A program made the translations under genes and the position numbers. Source: an uncultured Mucilaginibacter sp. (GTDB lineage Bacteria; Bacteroidota; Bacteroidia; Sphingobacteriales; Sphingobacteriaceae). Taken from it: a stretch of DNA of 64,000 nt. Shown here one piece after another: positions 1-9,126 of this stretch; position 1 is the first letter of the stretch; every line of letters begins with the position of its first letter. The notes under the pieces are model-generated. The model made no database searches. It saw only the letters and a list, made by a program, of their open reading frames with translations, and was not told where the DNA came from. The DNA is taken from the NCBI GenBank assembly GCA_903864275.1, contig CAIPFE010000028.1, positions 186,001 to 250,000 of the forward strand, in the 5' to 3' direction.

Positions 1-2
1 CG

Positions 3-689
3 TGTTTTGATGATGGCTTCTGGGCCAGGCTGCTGCCGCGCAGGCTTGTGCGTGCGGCAGAAACTGCCGCGAGTAATGGCGAACCATCCAAACCCATGAT
101 CACCACCTCATGGGTGGTTACCGGGCTTGTGGCGCTACTAAGCATACAACCCACGTTGAATATCTTGTCACCGGGACAGGTGATGAACAGTTCCTTCGAT
201 CCCCTTGACCTGGTAAACACCTACGGCGCTTTCGGCACCGTAGGACAGGAACGCGCCAATGTAATTTTTGAGGGCACCGTGGACGATACCACGGGCGGCA
301 AAGCAAACTGGAAGCCCTATATCTACAAGGGCTTGCCCGTGCTGCTTAACCAGTCGCCGCCGCAAATAGCCCCTTACCAGCTGCGTTTAGACTGGCAGAT
401 GTGGTTCGCTTCCATGGCCACACCAAATGAATATCTGTGGACATATAACCTGGTGTGGAAGCTTCTGCATAATGACGCCGGTGCTGTAAGTTTATTTGCC
501 GACAACCCGTTCCCTGGCCGACCACCGCGATTTATCAGGGCTGTATTATATACCTACAAGTTTGCAAAACCAGGCAACCCGCAGGGGCTATTTTGGACGC
601 GCGAGCGCATTGGGGAATGGATACCTGTGCTTTCGGCGGATGATATGAGGTTGAGGAAGGTTTTGGAGAGCGAGGGGTGGGGGAGGTGA
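3..689 (+). CDS. Lipase maturation factor family protein, 3' part
   Basis: The reading frame is open to the left edge of the window, so this is the C-terminal part of a longer gene. The visible part begins with an FDD..W stretch and one hydrophobic segment. It then has the conserved soluble domain of lipase maturation factor (LMF1-type) proteins: NTYGAFG, an F.GT.D motif, a PPQIAPYQLRLDWQMWFA block and an NPFP..PPR..R block near the end. Family members are multi-pass membrane proteins; the eukaryotic ones help fold lipases, but the bacterial role is not established. A downstream GTG at 48 could be mistaken for a start, but similarity continues upstream of it. Confidence 0.85.
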   Translation, partial: CFDDGFWARLLPRRLVRAAETAASNGEPSKPMITTSWVVTGLVALLSIQPTLNILSPGQVMNSSFDPLDLVNTYGAFGTVGQERANVIFEGTVDDTTGGKANWKPYIYKGLPVLLNQSPPQIAPYQLRLDWQMWFASMATPNEYLWTYNLVWKLLHNDAGAVSLFADNPFPGRPPRFIRAVLYTYKFAKPGNPQGLFWTRERIGEWIPVLSADDMRLRKVLESEGWGR

Positions 690-754
690 TACTATAGCCA
701 CAAACTACGGGCATAGCTATCTAAAATCATAGAAATCGGATAGCGGCATACATC

Positions 755-1435
755 CTATAAGCCGTAAATTCGATTTGCCTGGCTTTTGGTTAAAACACCG
801 TTTAGACGATGCATTTCGCGAATTGAAATATCAATGGTTGCAGCACTTTTACTGCCAAGATAAAAACTATAATTGTTTGCAAGCTCTTCGGTTATCAAGA
901 ACTCGAAGGATTCGCAAATAGCAGGCTTCACTGAAGATTTCGTCCAGACCAAAAGATTCATAACATACTGTCCGCTGTCAATAGTTAATTTGTCGTCATT
1001 GGATGGATTCCAAATGAAAAGGATTGTCTTGGTTAATGAACTGTTAGGAGGCAACGCAATGGGTTGGGCGAATCCTCCATTACCCATTCTCCTTTCATTC
1101 TGGAGCATTTCGGAGAATTCACTCCAGCCGATATCAAAAATTTCATTTGGGTTGTCAGCTTTGGCAACGGTAATCCTGCATTCGAGAACGGATCCTCCAT
1201 TGGGACTCCAATTAAAAAAGGTCGTCGGTATTAAGATACCCACTCCACCCCATATTATTCCTTCCGGAGCTTGAAATGGCACATTATACATTGATATTTG
1301 GGATGCGATCAGGACGCCTGGCTTAGATTTCTTAAAATTTGAGAAATATGCTACTGCCAAAGTGGCCCCTAAGCTTATTAGCGAAATTGTTAAAGGAAGC
1401 GAAGATGAATCGGAAATAACTGCAAGATAAGCCAT
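755..1435 (-). CDS. Hypothetical protein with N-terminal membrane anchor
   Basis: This encodes 226 residues that I do not recognise. A single hydrophobic segment (about residues 14-32) is followed by basic residues (NFKKSKPG), suggesting an anchor with the rest in the cytoplasm. The rest is beta-rich with no catalytic motif visible. Codon use is more AT-rich than in the flanking genes, which hints at acquired or fast-evolving DNA. It stands alone on the minus strand, about 120 bases upstream of the downstream end of marC. It is a plausible real gene because a long frame is kept with a good ATG, but the function is unknown. Confidence 0.55.
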   Translation of the reverse strand: MAYLAVISDSSSLPLTISLISLGATLAVAYFSNFKKSKPGVLIASQISMYNVPFQAPEGIIWGGVGILIPTTFFNWSPNGGSVLECRITVAKADNPNEIFDIGWSEFSEMLQNERRMGNGGFAQPIALPPNSSLTKTILFIWNPSNDDKLTIDSGQYVMNLLVWTKSSVKPAICESFEFLITEELANNYSFYLGSKSAATIDISIREMHRLNGVLTKSQANRIYGL

Positions 1436-1554
1436 GAGATCAAATTTTCTAAATTTACGTTTCTATACTCTGCCTCTGTCGTGATAGTCCTTAACTTCAG
1501 CTGCAATGCTTCTTCTAATTTAAACGGTACGTTTGGACCGACAGCTAAGCCTCC

Positions 1555-2238
1555 CTATAAATTAAAATGCAATTTTATTAAATTAGTAATTCCGCCGGCG
1601 ACTATTTGCAGGCCCACGCAAAAAATTAAAAAAGCCATAAACCGGTTAATTATTTGTTCGCTGCGCTCGCCGATAAAGCTGATGAGCCGGTTGGTGTTTA
1701 GATAAAAAATAAAGATGAGTATGCATATACCGATAATGGAGACCAGCAACGCACAAATATTGACCAGGTAAACAGAGCGGTCGGTATTTGCTCCCTGGGC
1801 GCTCAGCGTAAACAGCACGGCTATTGTGCCTGCACCGGTGGTGATGGGGAAAGTGATGGGATAAAAAAGCTTAGTTTCGGCAGAAGTGTCATGTTCTTTT
1901 TCTGCTTTTTCGGCCGCACTTTTTTCGGGCATTTTTTTATCATCAGCAGAAAGAAATTCCCAGCCGATCTTACAGATCATGATGCCACCGGCTAACTGTA
2001 TAACGGGGATCGACAAACCAAACAGCTCTAAGATCCAGTGCCCCACCAATACGGTGATCGCACAAATAATGAAACTGTAAAATGTAATCCTCTTTACAAA
2101 TTTTAGCCTTTCCTTACGGGATATATCTGCAAAATAAGGACTCACAATAAAAGCCGACCCAATAGGGTTAACCACCGGGAAGAGGGCAACAAAGCCTATA
2201 AAAACTAAATGAATAAAAGTGTTAAATTGCTGCGGCAT
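1555..2238 (-). CDS. MarC family integral membrane protein
   Basis: This is a 227-residue protein with about six transmembrane helices. It matches the MarC (UPF0056) family: an N-terminal FVALFPVVNPIGSAF motif, a central loop rich in charged residues (about 105-122), then FPITTGAGTIAVLFTL, the family's second inverted-repeat signature. Length is normal for the family (about 200-230). MarC proteins sit in the inner membrane; a role as small-molecule exporters has been suggested, and the original link to antibiotic resistance was withdrawn. No operon partner is visible. The ATG at 2238 gives the expected N-terminus. Confidence 0.9.
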   Translation of the reverse strand: MPQQFNTFIHLVFIGFVALFPVVNPIGSAFIVSPYFADISRKERLKFVKRITFYSFIICAITVLVGHWILELFGLSIPVIQLAGGIMICKIGWEFLSADDKKMPEKSAAEKAEKEHDTSAETKLFYPITFPITTGAGTIAVLFTLSAQGANTDRSVYLVNICALLVSIIGICILIFIFYLNTNRLISFIGERSEQIINRFMAFLIFCVGLQIVAGGITNLIKLHFNL

Positions 2239-2377
2239 ATAATGTTGGACAAGGCAAAATTAGCACTAATTAATCAAATCAATGTGCTGCAAAATAATTG
2301 TGCTGTCGGGCGAACCGGTGGTCAATATTAAGCCCGCTGGTTTATTAGCTTTGCGGTATGCCCGACAGCATCAATAT

Positions 2378-2857
2378 TTATTTCCCTGAAGATGGTGGCG
2401 CGGCCGGAGCTCCTGGCGGAGGGCCGCCGGGACCCCTGTGCTCTTCAGGTATTTTTGGATCAGGGTGCGCAGTGCCGCGGTGGCAGGTATTACAATTAAC
2501 ACCCGATGCTATAACCATTCCGAGGGTATCTTTCGTAGCACCAAAAAATTTCTTGTTAATCTTTGCTGTCATCTGGAACATGTGGCGCGCTGCGGTCTTT
2601 TCGGGTTTTGCATCGCTCGCAAAATCCATTTTACCGGTTTGGTCATTGCGGGCATGGCAAAAATTGCAACGTACACCCAACGATGCGGACCAGATATCCA
2701 TCTCGTGATCAAGCACGCGAAAGGGAATATTTTTTGGGAACACTTTAATGTTTACCAGTTTTGGCGGCTCCTGCTGCTGGGGTAATGTTGCGGCAACGCT
2801 TACCGCAACTACAGCAAACAGGCCAATAGCTACTGCGAGTTGTTTTTTGAAATGCAT
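2378..2857 (-). CDS. Diheme c-type cytochrome, reaction-centre cytochrome-like
   Basis: With the ATG at 2857 the protein has 159 residues and an N-terminal export signal (LAVAIGLFAVVAVSVAA). It has two CxxCH heme motifs, CNFCH (64-68) and CNTCH (122-126), with methionines between them as possible sixth ligands. The spacing and the V.CNFCH...F.SD..P.K..AR.M sequence match the family named after the cytochrome subunit of photosynthetic reaction centres, common in non-photosynthetic Bacteroidota as a periplasmic electron carrier. The C-terminus is a low-complexity Pro/Gly/Ala tail. A longer frame from 2902 adds 15 basic residues before the signal and is less likely. Its maturation would need the ccm genes at the right end of the window. 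Confidence 0.85.
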   Translation of the reverse strand: MHFKKQLAVAIGLFAVVAVSVAATLPQQQEPPKLVNIKVFPKNIPFRVLDHEMDIWSASLGVRCNFCHARNDQTGKMDFASDAKPEKTAARHMFQMTAKINKKFFGATKDTLGMVIASGVNCNTCHRGTAHPDPKIPEEHRGPGGPPPGAPAAPPSSGK

Positions 2858-3243
2858 AGGTCTTAGTTTTTTATAAGGCCTAATATAAAAACGCGCATAC
2901 AAAGTTTTTTTATCAATCTACTTGCACCGTGAATTTACCGACCAATGGGGCTTTTTCATCGACGACAAATTGCAAATAAATTCGACTTAACCTTTTACAG
3001 ATTGGGCGGGCAGGAAGGGATATGAGTCCGGCGGTAAAAAATTCCAATACTAAAATAAGATGCACCTTTTTTTAGATAAGTAAATTAAGAAAACAATTAA
3101 AACAGGCATATACATTAACCGGGCTACTATAAAAGCTTTCAACCAAAATTCATATATCGGTTAAATATGGCGGTAAATACGGATATATTTATTGTATTGT
3201 AACAGGCGGGAAGTATTCAGGTCTTAATACCAGGTACCCATTT
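2858..3243. other. Intergenic gap between divergent genes
   Basis: An AT-rich gap of about 385 bases separates the cytochrome gene (minus) from the SDR gene (plus). I see no ORF, tRNA or strong hairpin. It presumably carries two divergent promoters, but no clear TTTG / TAnnTTTG pair could be assigned. Confidence 0.4.
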
Positions 3244-3963
3244 ATGAAAAAAGCAATCGTCGTAGGCGCTACATCCGGGATCGGCAAGGAACTGGCCATT
3301 ATTCTGGCTAACCACAATTACAAAGTAGGTATCACCGGCAGGCGCAACCAGTTGTTATTAACCCTGCAGGCGTCAAAACCAGAAAACTTCATTATTTCCG
3401 TTTTTGACGTGAGTGAGATTGATGATGTCCCGCAAGCTTTACAGAAGCTTACCGATGAATTAGGCGGATTGGACCTGCTGGTGTTAAGCTCGGGAACCGG
3501 CAAAATTAACCCGGAACTTGATACCGCCATCGAGCAGCAAACCAATGCGGTCAATGTCACCGGCTTTACAGCAGTAGCTAATTGGGCCTTTAATTTTTTT
3601 GAGCGGCAGGGTTCCGGGCATTTTGCGGCAATAACTTCGGTAGCCGCCATTCGCGGCAGCAGGCAGGCCCCGGCTTACGGTGCGTCAAAAGCTTACCAGG
3701 TAAACTACCTGGAGGGTTTAAGACAAAAAGCAACAAAGCTAAAAATGCCGGTTTACGTTACCGATATTCGCCCGGGCTTTGTAGATACTCCCATGGCCCA
3801 GGCTGAAAATATGTTTTGGGTAGCGCCTGTTGAAAAAGCTGCAAAGCAAATTTTTAAGGCTATTGAAAATAAAAGGGATGTTGTTTACATCACCAGGCGG
3901 TGGCGGTTGGTTGCTTTTATTTTCAGGATGGTACCCGGGTTTTTGTATAAGCGACTGTACTGA
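3244..3963 (+). CDS. Short-chain dehydrogenase/reductase
   Basis: This is a 239-residue classical SDR. The cofactor loop is GATSGIG (8-14), and RR at 33-34 suggests NADP(H) preference. The catalytic residues are Ser132, Tyr145 and Lys149 in the YGASK motif. The C-terminus has hydrophobic and basic residues that could associate with the membrane. Such proteins reduce or oxidise small alcohols, ketones or sugars; the substrate cannot be read from the sequence. It is monocistronic, and the next plus-strand gene starts about 175 bases later. Confidence 0.9.
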   Translation: MKKAIVVGATSGIGKELAIILANHNYKVGITGRRNQLLLTLQASKPENFIISVFDVSEIDDVPQALQKLTDELGGLDLLVLSSGTGKINPELDTAIEQQTNAVNVTGFTAVANWAFNFFERQGSGHFAAITSVAAIRGSRQAPAYGASKAYQVNYLEGLRQKATKLKMPVYVTDIRPGFVDTPMAQAENMFWVAPVEKAAKQIFKAIENKRDVVYITRRWRLVAFIFRMVPGFLYKRLY

Positions 3964-4139
3964 GTAATTGCTAATCAACCCATCAAGTTTGCTTGAACAG
4001 GTGCGGACATTTGGAATAACTGATTTTTCCAAAAAATGCTGTAACATATTTTAGTCAACAATAATCAAAGCGTTGTTAACCTGAGTTTTAACCTAATTAT
4101 TGTAAATCGTATCATTTAACATTCCTAAGCAATTATAAA

Positions 4140-4883
4140 ATGCTCAGACCTATATGGCAAAAATTATTTAAGTTTAATTGGATACTTGGACTTGCGCTGG
4201 TTTTATTACTGGGCATACCAAGGTTTATAATTGTTTTAAATGCCAATGTTTCGGGCAACTATAGTAGGATTGCTGTAATTTTTATTTTGATGTGGTTTAC
4301 ACCACTAATCTTCCTAACTAAAGACGGCAGAAGGTCTATTGGAATTAAAAACCCCGTTAATTACTCCTGGTTATTGTATTCTTTTTTAGCGGGCATAGCA
4401 ATTTGTACAATCATGTATTTTGTGGGTATAGGGCTATTTAAACTTAGTTACAATAATTGGTTTGTGTATATCTCCAAATCATACCATGCCAGCGGTGCAG
4501 TTTTTAACGATAAGCAAAGGCTTACAAATTTTTTGATTTATTCTTTTACAGGGATGACCTTTAGCCCGGTTGGCGAAGAATTATTTTATCGGGGGATTGT
4601 GCATGGTAGTTTTGCCGTTACGTTCGGAGAGAAAAAAGCGTCAATTGCAGATAGTACAGCTTTTGCATTGACACATTTAGCTCATTTTGGCATTGTTTAT
4701 ATTTTTGGTGTGTGGCAATTCTTATTTATCCCCGCTTTATTATGGGTGTTTTTTATGTTTTTGTCCAGTATATTATTTTTCCAGTGCAAAAAGAAGACGG
4801 GTTCTATACTTGGCGCCATTATTTGCCACGCAGGTTTCAACCTTGCCATGATGTATTTTATATTTTACCATATTTTAAAGTAA
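4140..4883 (+). CDS. CPBP family intramembrane metalloprotease
   Basis: This is a 247-residue, multi-helix membrane protein with the CAAX protease / bacteriocin-processing (Abi, CPBP) motifs. These are the glutamate pair Glu146-Glu147 with Arg151 in GEELFYRG, the histidine pair in THLAH (179 and 182), and His230...Asn234 in HAGFN. These residues form the putative active site inside the membrane. Bacterial members process peptides or give bacteriocin self-immunity, but most are uncharacterised. The DNA is AT-rich relative to neighbours. No bacteriocin precursor is visible beside it. Confidence 0.88.
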   Translation: MLRPIWQKLFKFNWILGLALVLLLGIPRFIIVLNANVSGNYSRIAVIFILMWFTPLIFLTKDGRRSIGIKNPVNYSWLLYSFLAGIAICTIMYFVGIGLFKLSYNNWFVYISKSYHASGAVFNDKQRLTNFLIYSFTGMTFSPVGEELFYRGIVHGSFAVTFGEKKASIADSTAFALTHLAHFGIVYIFGVWQFLFIPALLWVFFMFLSSILFFQCKKKTGSILGAIICHAGFNLAMMYFIFYHILK

Positions 4884-4941
4884 AACATTTTTACAAATCG
4901 CAGCCTGTTCAAGCCTGGTCAATTTGAACGTGGGGCTCAAA

Positions 4942-5703
4942 TCAAAACCTATACCCCAAACTAAAATGCCCGCCTGAACCAGTGAGTTCGCCAACCATAA
5001 AATACCTCCTTATCTGCATAAAGTAGGCTAGTGCACCGGCCGTCCTCGAAATATCACTGTAGAGCGAATTTACATAACTGCCATCCGTCCGACCTATAAA
5101 CAAACGTAGGCCATATTGCCATGACAGGTCCCGGCCGTACCAGGCAACCTCGGTGCTGCCGCCGATGGTAAACAAGTTGGTGCGCGTATTGGTGTAAAAG
5201 TCAGGCACAGTTGCCACTTGTTGCCTGTAATCGGCATAGGCGCCAAATTCATGACTATAAGCAGCTTCGATGCCTATGATACGAATATCAACATGACCCG
5301 ATGTGATATAATAATTAACCGAGGCTCTGACACCCACTAAGCCAACAAACTTATTATTAAAATAGTATGGCGCACCTCCCCCGATCGTCGCGTTATTAAA
5401 ACCTCCCGCTGCGCCAAATGCCCCGTAAGCAAAGTTGAAATGTTTCACGGTGTATGCCATTCCCAGGTTTAGCTGGCCCGCGGTAAGCGCGTCATTTTGA
5501 TTGGCGCCCTGCCCGTTAATTATTGATGCAGAAATGTAAGAGGCATGATGTATTGTGTCGGCCGAGATCGGTTTGGGCTGGTACGAAATGTCATTATTAT
5601 AAAATGCCGGCCCGTTTAAACTGATAACTTCTTTAGTCATTCTACAAGAACATAAGATAAATGCAATGCAGCACAACAGGAAAGTAACTTTAAAGTTTTC
5701 CAT
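4942..5703 (-). CDS. Putative outer-membrane-associated lipoprotein
   Basis: This encodes 253 residues. The N-terminus is a lipoprotein signal peptide with a lipobox-like FILCSC at about 16-21. The body has alternating hydrophobic and aromatic strands (YTVKHFNFAYGAFGAAGG, YYFNNKFVGLVGVRASVNYY) and ends in HFSLGYRF, an aromatic last residue as in outer-membrane beta-barrels. I infer a small barrel or surface lipoprotein of Bacteroidota; I cannot name a family. It is convergent with the CPBP protease gene and probably transcribed alone. Confidence 0.7.
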   Translation of the reverse strand: MENFKVTFLLCCIAFILCSCRMTKEVISLNGPAFYNNDISYQPKPISADTIHHASYISASIINGQGANQNDALTAGQLNLGMAYTVKHFNFAYGAFGAAGGFNNATIGGGAPYYFNNKFVGLVGVRASVNYYITSGHVDIRIIGIEAAYSHEFGAYADYRQQVATVPDFYTNTRTNLFTIGGSTEVAWYGRDLSWQYGLRLFIGRTDGSYVNSLYSDISRTAGALAYFMQIRRYFMVGELTGSGGHFSLGYRF

Positions 5704-5942
5704 AAGGCCCGGTCGTAATTTGAATAATAATCAGGTGGGATTGTGGAGTTTAAAGCCTATACGTTAAAAAGTTAAGGGATGCGACAAAGATTGACTGCTA
5801 ATTTTTAGGTTTGGCACTACAAGGCAACCCACTCCACTTAATACGCTGAACGCACTCGCTGAGGCAAACAGTTTTTCTCCAAATACTTGTAATAATGTAC
5901 AATTATCCACACTTTTAGTTGTTTAAACTAAATTGCGAAACC

Positions 5943-6395
5943 ATGGGACCCAAACTTTTATTACGAATTTCTGCTGTTTTAATATTTATTCATGCCGCAC
6001 TTCACACGGTGGGGCACTTGCAATGGAAGAATGTAACCAGCCCGGCCTATGGGGAAGTAGTAAAGCAAATGACCGAACCGAAATTCCCATTCATGGGAGC
6101 TGTGCATAGTATAGGCGACTATTACGATGGCTACGGATACCTTATTACTCTTGTATTAATATTGATAGGGGCCTTACTTTGGGCCCTGGGCGACCTTGCT
6201 GTAAAATATCCGCCTGTGGGTTTAAAATTGCTGATCCCACTTACTATTTTCATCATACTGTTGTTTTTCGACACCATTATTTTCTTTTTCCCGTTTGCGG
6301 CAGTTTTTAGCGGGTTGTCGGGCATTCTTTGCTCTGTTGCCATTGTTAAATTACACGACGGTCATTTAGCTGAAGTTACGGGAACGGTAAAATAA
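5943..6395 (+). CDS. Four-helix membrane protein, LIC_13387-like
   Basis: From the ATG at 5943 the protein has 150 residues with about four transmembrane helices. A polar HAALHTVGHLQW motif lies in the first helix and a YDGYGY motif precedes the second. This resembles the LIC_13387 family of small membrane proteins, whose function is unknown. The frame could begin at 5919, adding eight residues, but the internal ATG gives a cleaner first helix. It is monocistronic, followed by a hairpin repeat. Confidence 0.65.
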   Translation: MGPKLLLRISAVLIFIHAALHTVGHLQWKNVTSPAYGEVVKQMTEPKFPFMGAVHSIGDYYDGYGYLITLVLILIGALLWALGDLAVKYPPVGLKLLIPLTIFIILLFFDTIIFFFPFAAVFSGLSGILCSVAIVKLHDGHLAEVTGTVK

Positions 6396-6404
6396 CCTGT
6401 TTTG

Positions 6405-6437
6405 CTTCACCCCGGCCCTCTCCAACGGAGAGGGGGT
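6405..6437. repeat. Hairpin repeat after membrane gene
   Basis: CCCTCTCC (6416-6423) and GGAGAGGG (6427-6434) form an 8-bp stem with a three-base loop, preceded by CACCCCGG and followed by GGTAAAAAAAG. Very similar hairpins are, to my knowledge, frequent between Bacteroidota genes. It could end transcription of the preceding gene or act as a REP-type element. Confidence 0.6.
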
Positions 6438-6557
6438 AAAAAAAGAATTCTTAACAAAGAGCGCAGCTAAAGTCCTGTCCTTAGAAGAGGATTATTCACG
6501 TGTTCGTTATTTTCAATAGCGTTTATGATCGCTTTAAAGTTTAGACAAGGTTTTTAT

Positions 6558-6611
6558 TGTAAAATAAACACTTATTTGTTTTATAAATAATAACAATTGC
6601 TTTATTTTACA
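6558..6611. promoter_or_regulatory. Candidate arabinose operator, nested inverted repeats
   Basis: TGTAAAATAAA (6558-6568) and TTTATTTTACA (6601-6611) are perfect 11-bp inverted arms. Between them lies a second pair, TTATTT (6572-6577) and AAATAA (6585-6590). The block sits 36 bases before the araB start in an AT-rich region, where an operator is expected. In Bacteroides the arabinose regulator AraR is a Nudix-related repressor; no such gene is in this window, so the assignment is inference. Confidence 0.5.
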
Positions 6612-6646
6612 GGATTAATGCCAGTTTGTAAATCTAATTAGCCTGA

Positions 6647-8329
6647 ATGAGTAAAGACCAGTTTGTTATGGGTGTCGACTATGGCACCGATTCTGTGCGT
6701 TCCGTAATTGTGGATACCCGCAATGGCCGGGAATTAGCGTCTTCTGTTTTTTTATACCCGCGCTGGCAGCAGGGTTTGTATTGCGATGCCGGTCAGAATC
6801 AATTCAGGCAGCATCCGCTGGATTATATTGAAGGGTTGGAATACACCATAAAAGACTGTATAAAAAAGGCTGGTGGCACTTCAGTTGCTTCATCAATAAA
6901 AGCCATATCGGTTGATACTACAGGCTCAACGCCGGTTGGGGTTAATGAGCAGGGCGTTCCGCTGGCACTGGTGCCGGGGTTTGAAAATAACCCTAACGCC
7001 ATGTTTGTTTTGTGGAAGGACCACACGGGGGTAAAAGAAGCCGCCGAAATAAACTATCATGCCACAAAATTTAATATCAATTACCTGCAATATGTTGGCG
7101 GCATTTACTCGTCCGAATGGTTTTGGGCCAAGCTCCTGCATGTTTTAAGGGAAGACGAAAAAGTGCGCTCAGAATGCTACTCCTGGGTGGAGCATTGCGA
7201 TTGGGTGCCGTTTTTATTAAGCGGCGGTAAACATATAAAAGATATGAAACGCGGACGCTGCTCTGCAGGCCATAAAGCATTGTGGGCAGCGGAGTATGGT
7301 GGCTTGCCGCCTGATGAGTTTTTCTCATCCCTCGATCCGCTTTTAACAGGATTTACCGGAAGGCTTTATAAAGACACCTATACGTCCGACCATGCCGCCG
7401 GAACATTGAGCGAAGAATGGGCAACCCGTTTAGGATTAAGTACTGACGTGATCATTGGTGTTGGCGCTTTCGATGCGCACATGGGCGCCGTTGGCGGCCA
7501 AATTGAGCCTTACCATTTAAGCAAGGTAATGGGCACCTCTACCTGCGATATGCTCGTAGCGCCCAATGCCGATATGCAGGGCAAGCTGATAAAAGGCATC
7601 TGCGGGCAGGTAGACGGCTCGGTGATCCCCGGGATGGTGGGGCTTGAGGCCGGGCAATCGGCTTTTGGCGATACGTACGCATGGTTCAAAAACCTGCTCT
7701 CCTGGTCGTTGAATAATTTGCTGGGCCAGTCATCATTAATAGATGAGAAAACGTTGGAGACTTTAAAAAGCGCAATTTCCGGAATGATGATCCCTGAACT
7801 TAGCCGCCAGGCCGCTTTATTGCCGCTGGGTGAAAACGCCGAGCTATCCGTGGATTGGCTGAATGGCCGCCGCACGCCTGATGCTAACCAGTTATTAAAG
7901 AGCGCAATTACCGGCTTAAATTTGGGAAGCGATGCGCCGCATATCTTCAGGGCATTGGCGGAAGGCACCTGTTTTGGCGCTAAAAGCATTGTCGACCGTT
8001 TTAATAACGAAGGTGTACCGGTAAAAGGTTTGATCGGGATAGGCGGGGTTGCCAAAAAATCGCCCTACATTATGCAAATGATGGCCGATGTGCTGCAAAT
8101 GCCTATCCGCATACACCAGTTTGAGCACACCTGCGCCCTCGGGGCAGCCATGTTTGCTGCTACTGCGGCAGGTATCTATCCTGATGTGGAAGAAGCAATG
8201 GCAGCTATGGGCGGAGGGTTTGATATAGAATACAGCCCAAATAAACAAAATGCCGCACTTTATAAAAGACGTTATCTCCAATATGCAGCATTAGGAAAAT
8301 TTGTTGAAAGCCATACCAAAAGTGATTAA
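6647..8329 (+). CDS. araB: Ribulokinase
   Basis: This encodes 560 residues, the usual length for AraB. It phosphorylates L-ribulose with ATP to L-ribulose 5-phosphate, the second step of L-arabinose use. The FGGY-kinase fold is clear: N-terminal MGVDYGTDSVRSVIVD phosphate-binding loop, GTSTCDM in the middle, GLEAGQSAFGDTYAWF, and the C-terminal GIGGVAKKSPYIMQMMADVL with CALGAAMFAA. The context is decisive: araD follows after 7 bases and araA after that, so this is the first gene of an araBDA operon. The likely control site is the inverted repeat just upstream. Confidence 0.97.
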   Translation: MSKDQFVMGVDYGTDSVRSVIVDTRNGRELASSVFLYPRWQQGLYCDAGQNQFRQHPLDYIEGLEYTIKDCIKKAGGTSVASSIKAISVDTTGSTPVGVNEQGVPLALVPGFENNPNAMFVLWKDHTGVKEAAEINYHATKFNINYLQYVGGIYSSEWFWAKLLHVLREDEKVRSECYSWVEHCDWVPFLLSGGKHIKDMKRGRCSAGHKALWAAEYGGLPPDEFFSSLDPLLTGFTGRLYKDTYTSDHAAGTLSEEWATRLGLSTDVIIGVGAFDAHMGAVGGQIEPYHLSKVMGTSTCDMLVAPNADMQGKLIKGICGQVDGSVIPGMVGLEAGQSAFGDTYAWFKNLLSWSLNNLLGQSSLIDEKTLETLKSAISGMMIPELSRQAALLPLGENAELSVDWLNGRRTPDANQLLKSAITGLNLGSDAPHIFRALAEGTCFGAKSIVDRFNNEGVPVKGLIGIGGVAKKSPYIMQMMADVLQMPIRIHQFEHTCALGAAMFAATAAGIYPDVEEAMAAMGGGFDIEYSPNKQNAALYKRRYLQYAALGKFVESHTKSD

Positions 8330-8336
8330 ATAAGCA

Positions 8337-9038
8337 ATGAGCAAATATCAGCATATACAAAAGCAAGCCTATAACGCCAATATCGAATTGCCCAAACTTG
8401 GCCTGGTACTGTTTACATTCGGCAACGTTAGCGCCGCCGACAGGGATTTGGGCGTATTCGCCATAAAGCCAAGCGGCGTGCCTTATGATAAATTGACCCC
8501 GGATGACATGGTGATCGTTGATTTTGACGGCAAGCTGGTTAGGGGCGGCCTGCGGCCATCATCAGATACAAAAACTCATGCCGTTTTGTATAAGGAATGC
8601 CCTGAAATTGGGGGCATTTGTCATACCCATTCCACCTATGCCACGGCCTGGGCGCAGTCGCAAAGGGATATTCCCATTTACGGCACCACGCACGCTGACC
8701 ATAAAACGGTTGATATTCCCTGCGCGCCGCCAATGGATGATGATATGATCCAGGGCGATTATGAGTACCAAACCGGTTTCCAGATATTAAATTGTTTAAA
8801 AGAAAAAAACCTGAGCTATAAAGAAGTTGAGATGATTTTGGTAGGTAACCATGCCCCATTTACCTGGGGAAAAACAGCAGAGAAAGCCGTTTATAACAGC
8901 GCGGTCCTTGAGTCGATAGCGCAAATGGCATACCTTACCGAACAGATCAACCCCAAAGCTGAAAGGCTAAAGGATTCGCTCATAAAAAAACACTTTGAAC
9001 GCAAGCATGGACCCGACAGCTATTACGGACAGGTTTAG
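8337..9038 (+). CDS. araD: L-ribulose-5-phosphate 4-epimerase
   Basis: This is a 233-residue class II aldolase-fold enzyme that converts L-ribulose 5-phosphate to D-xylulose 5-phosphate, feeding arabinose into the pentose phosphate pathway. The zinc ligands are visible as HTHSTYATAWAQ and, further on, THADH. The phosphate-binding GNVSAADRDLGVFAIKPSG motif lies near the N-terminus and NHAPFTWGKTA towards the end. Length is typical. It starts 7 bases after araB stops, so the two are co-transcribed. Confidence 0.97.
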   Translation: MSKYQHIQKQAYNANIELPKLGLVLFTFGNVSAADRDLGVFAIKPSGVPYDKLTPDDMVIVDFDGKLVRGGLRPSSDTKTHAVLYKECPEIGGICHTHSTYATAWAQSQRDIPIYGTTHADHKTVDIPCAPPMDDDMIQGDYEYQTGFQILNCLKEKNLSYKEVEMILVGNHAPFTWGKTAEKAVYNSAVLESIAQMAYLTEQINPKAERLKDSLIKKHFERKHGPDSYYGQV

Positions 9039-9039
9039 G

Positions 9040-9126
9040 TGAAAGGTAAAAGGCGAAAGGTATATTATCAAGACAGTCAATCACTAATTAAAATATCTCA
9101 CATCTCAAATCTCATATCTCACATCT
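9040..9126 (+). repeat. Two heptamer arrays in araD-araA spacer
   Basis: Three tandem NNAAAGG units (TGAAAGG, TAAAAGG, CGAAAGG; 9040-9060) directly follow the araD stop. A second array of ATCTCAN units (9095-9122, four units) plus ATCT (9123-9126) runs straight into the araA start codon. The period is exactly seven in both. The array occupies the position of a ribosome binding site. Confidence 0.85.

Noticed and set aside
2358..2708. Plus-strand 116-codon frame with a perfect -7 box (TAGCTTTG) four bases before its ATG
   Set aside because: It is antisense to the diheme cytochrome gene, its protein is low-complexity and has no domain pattern. The promoter match may give an antisense RNA, but the protein is not supported.
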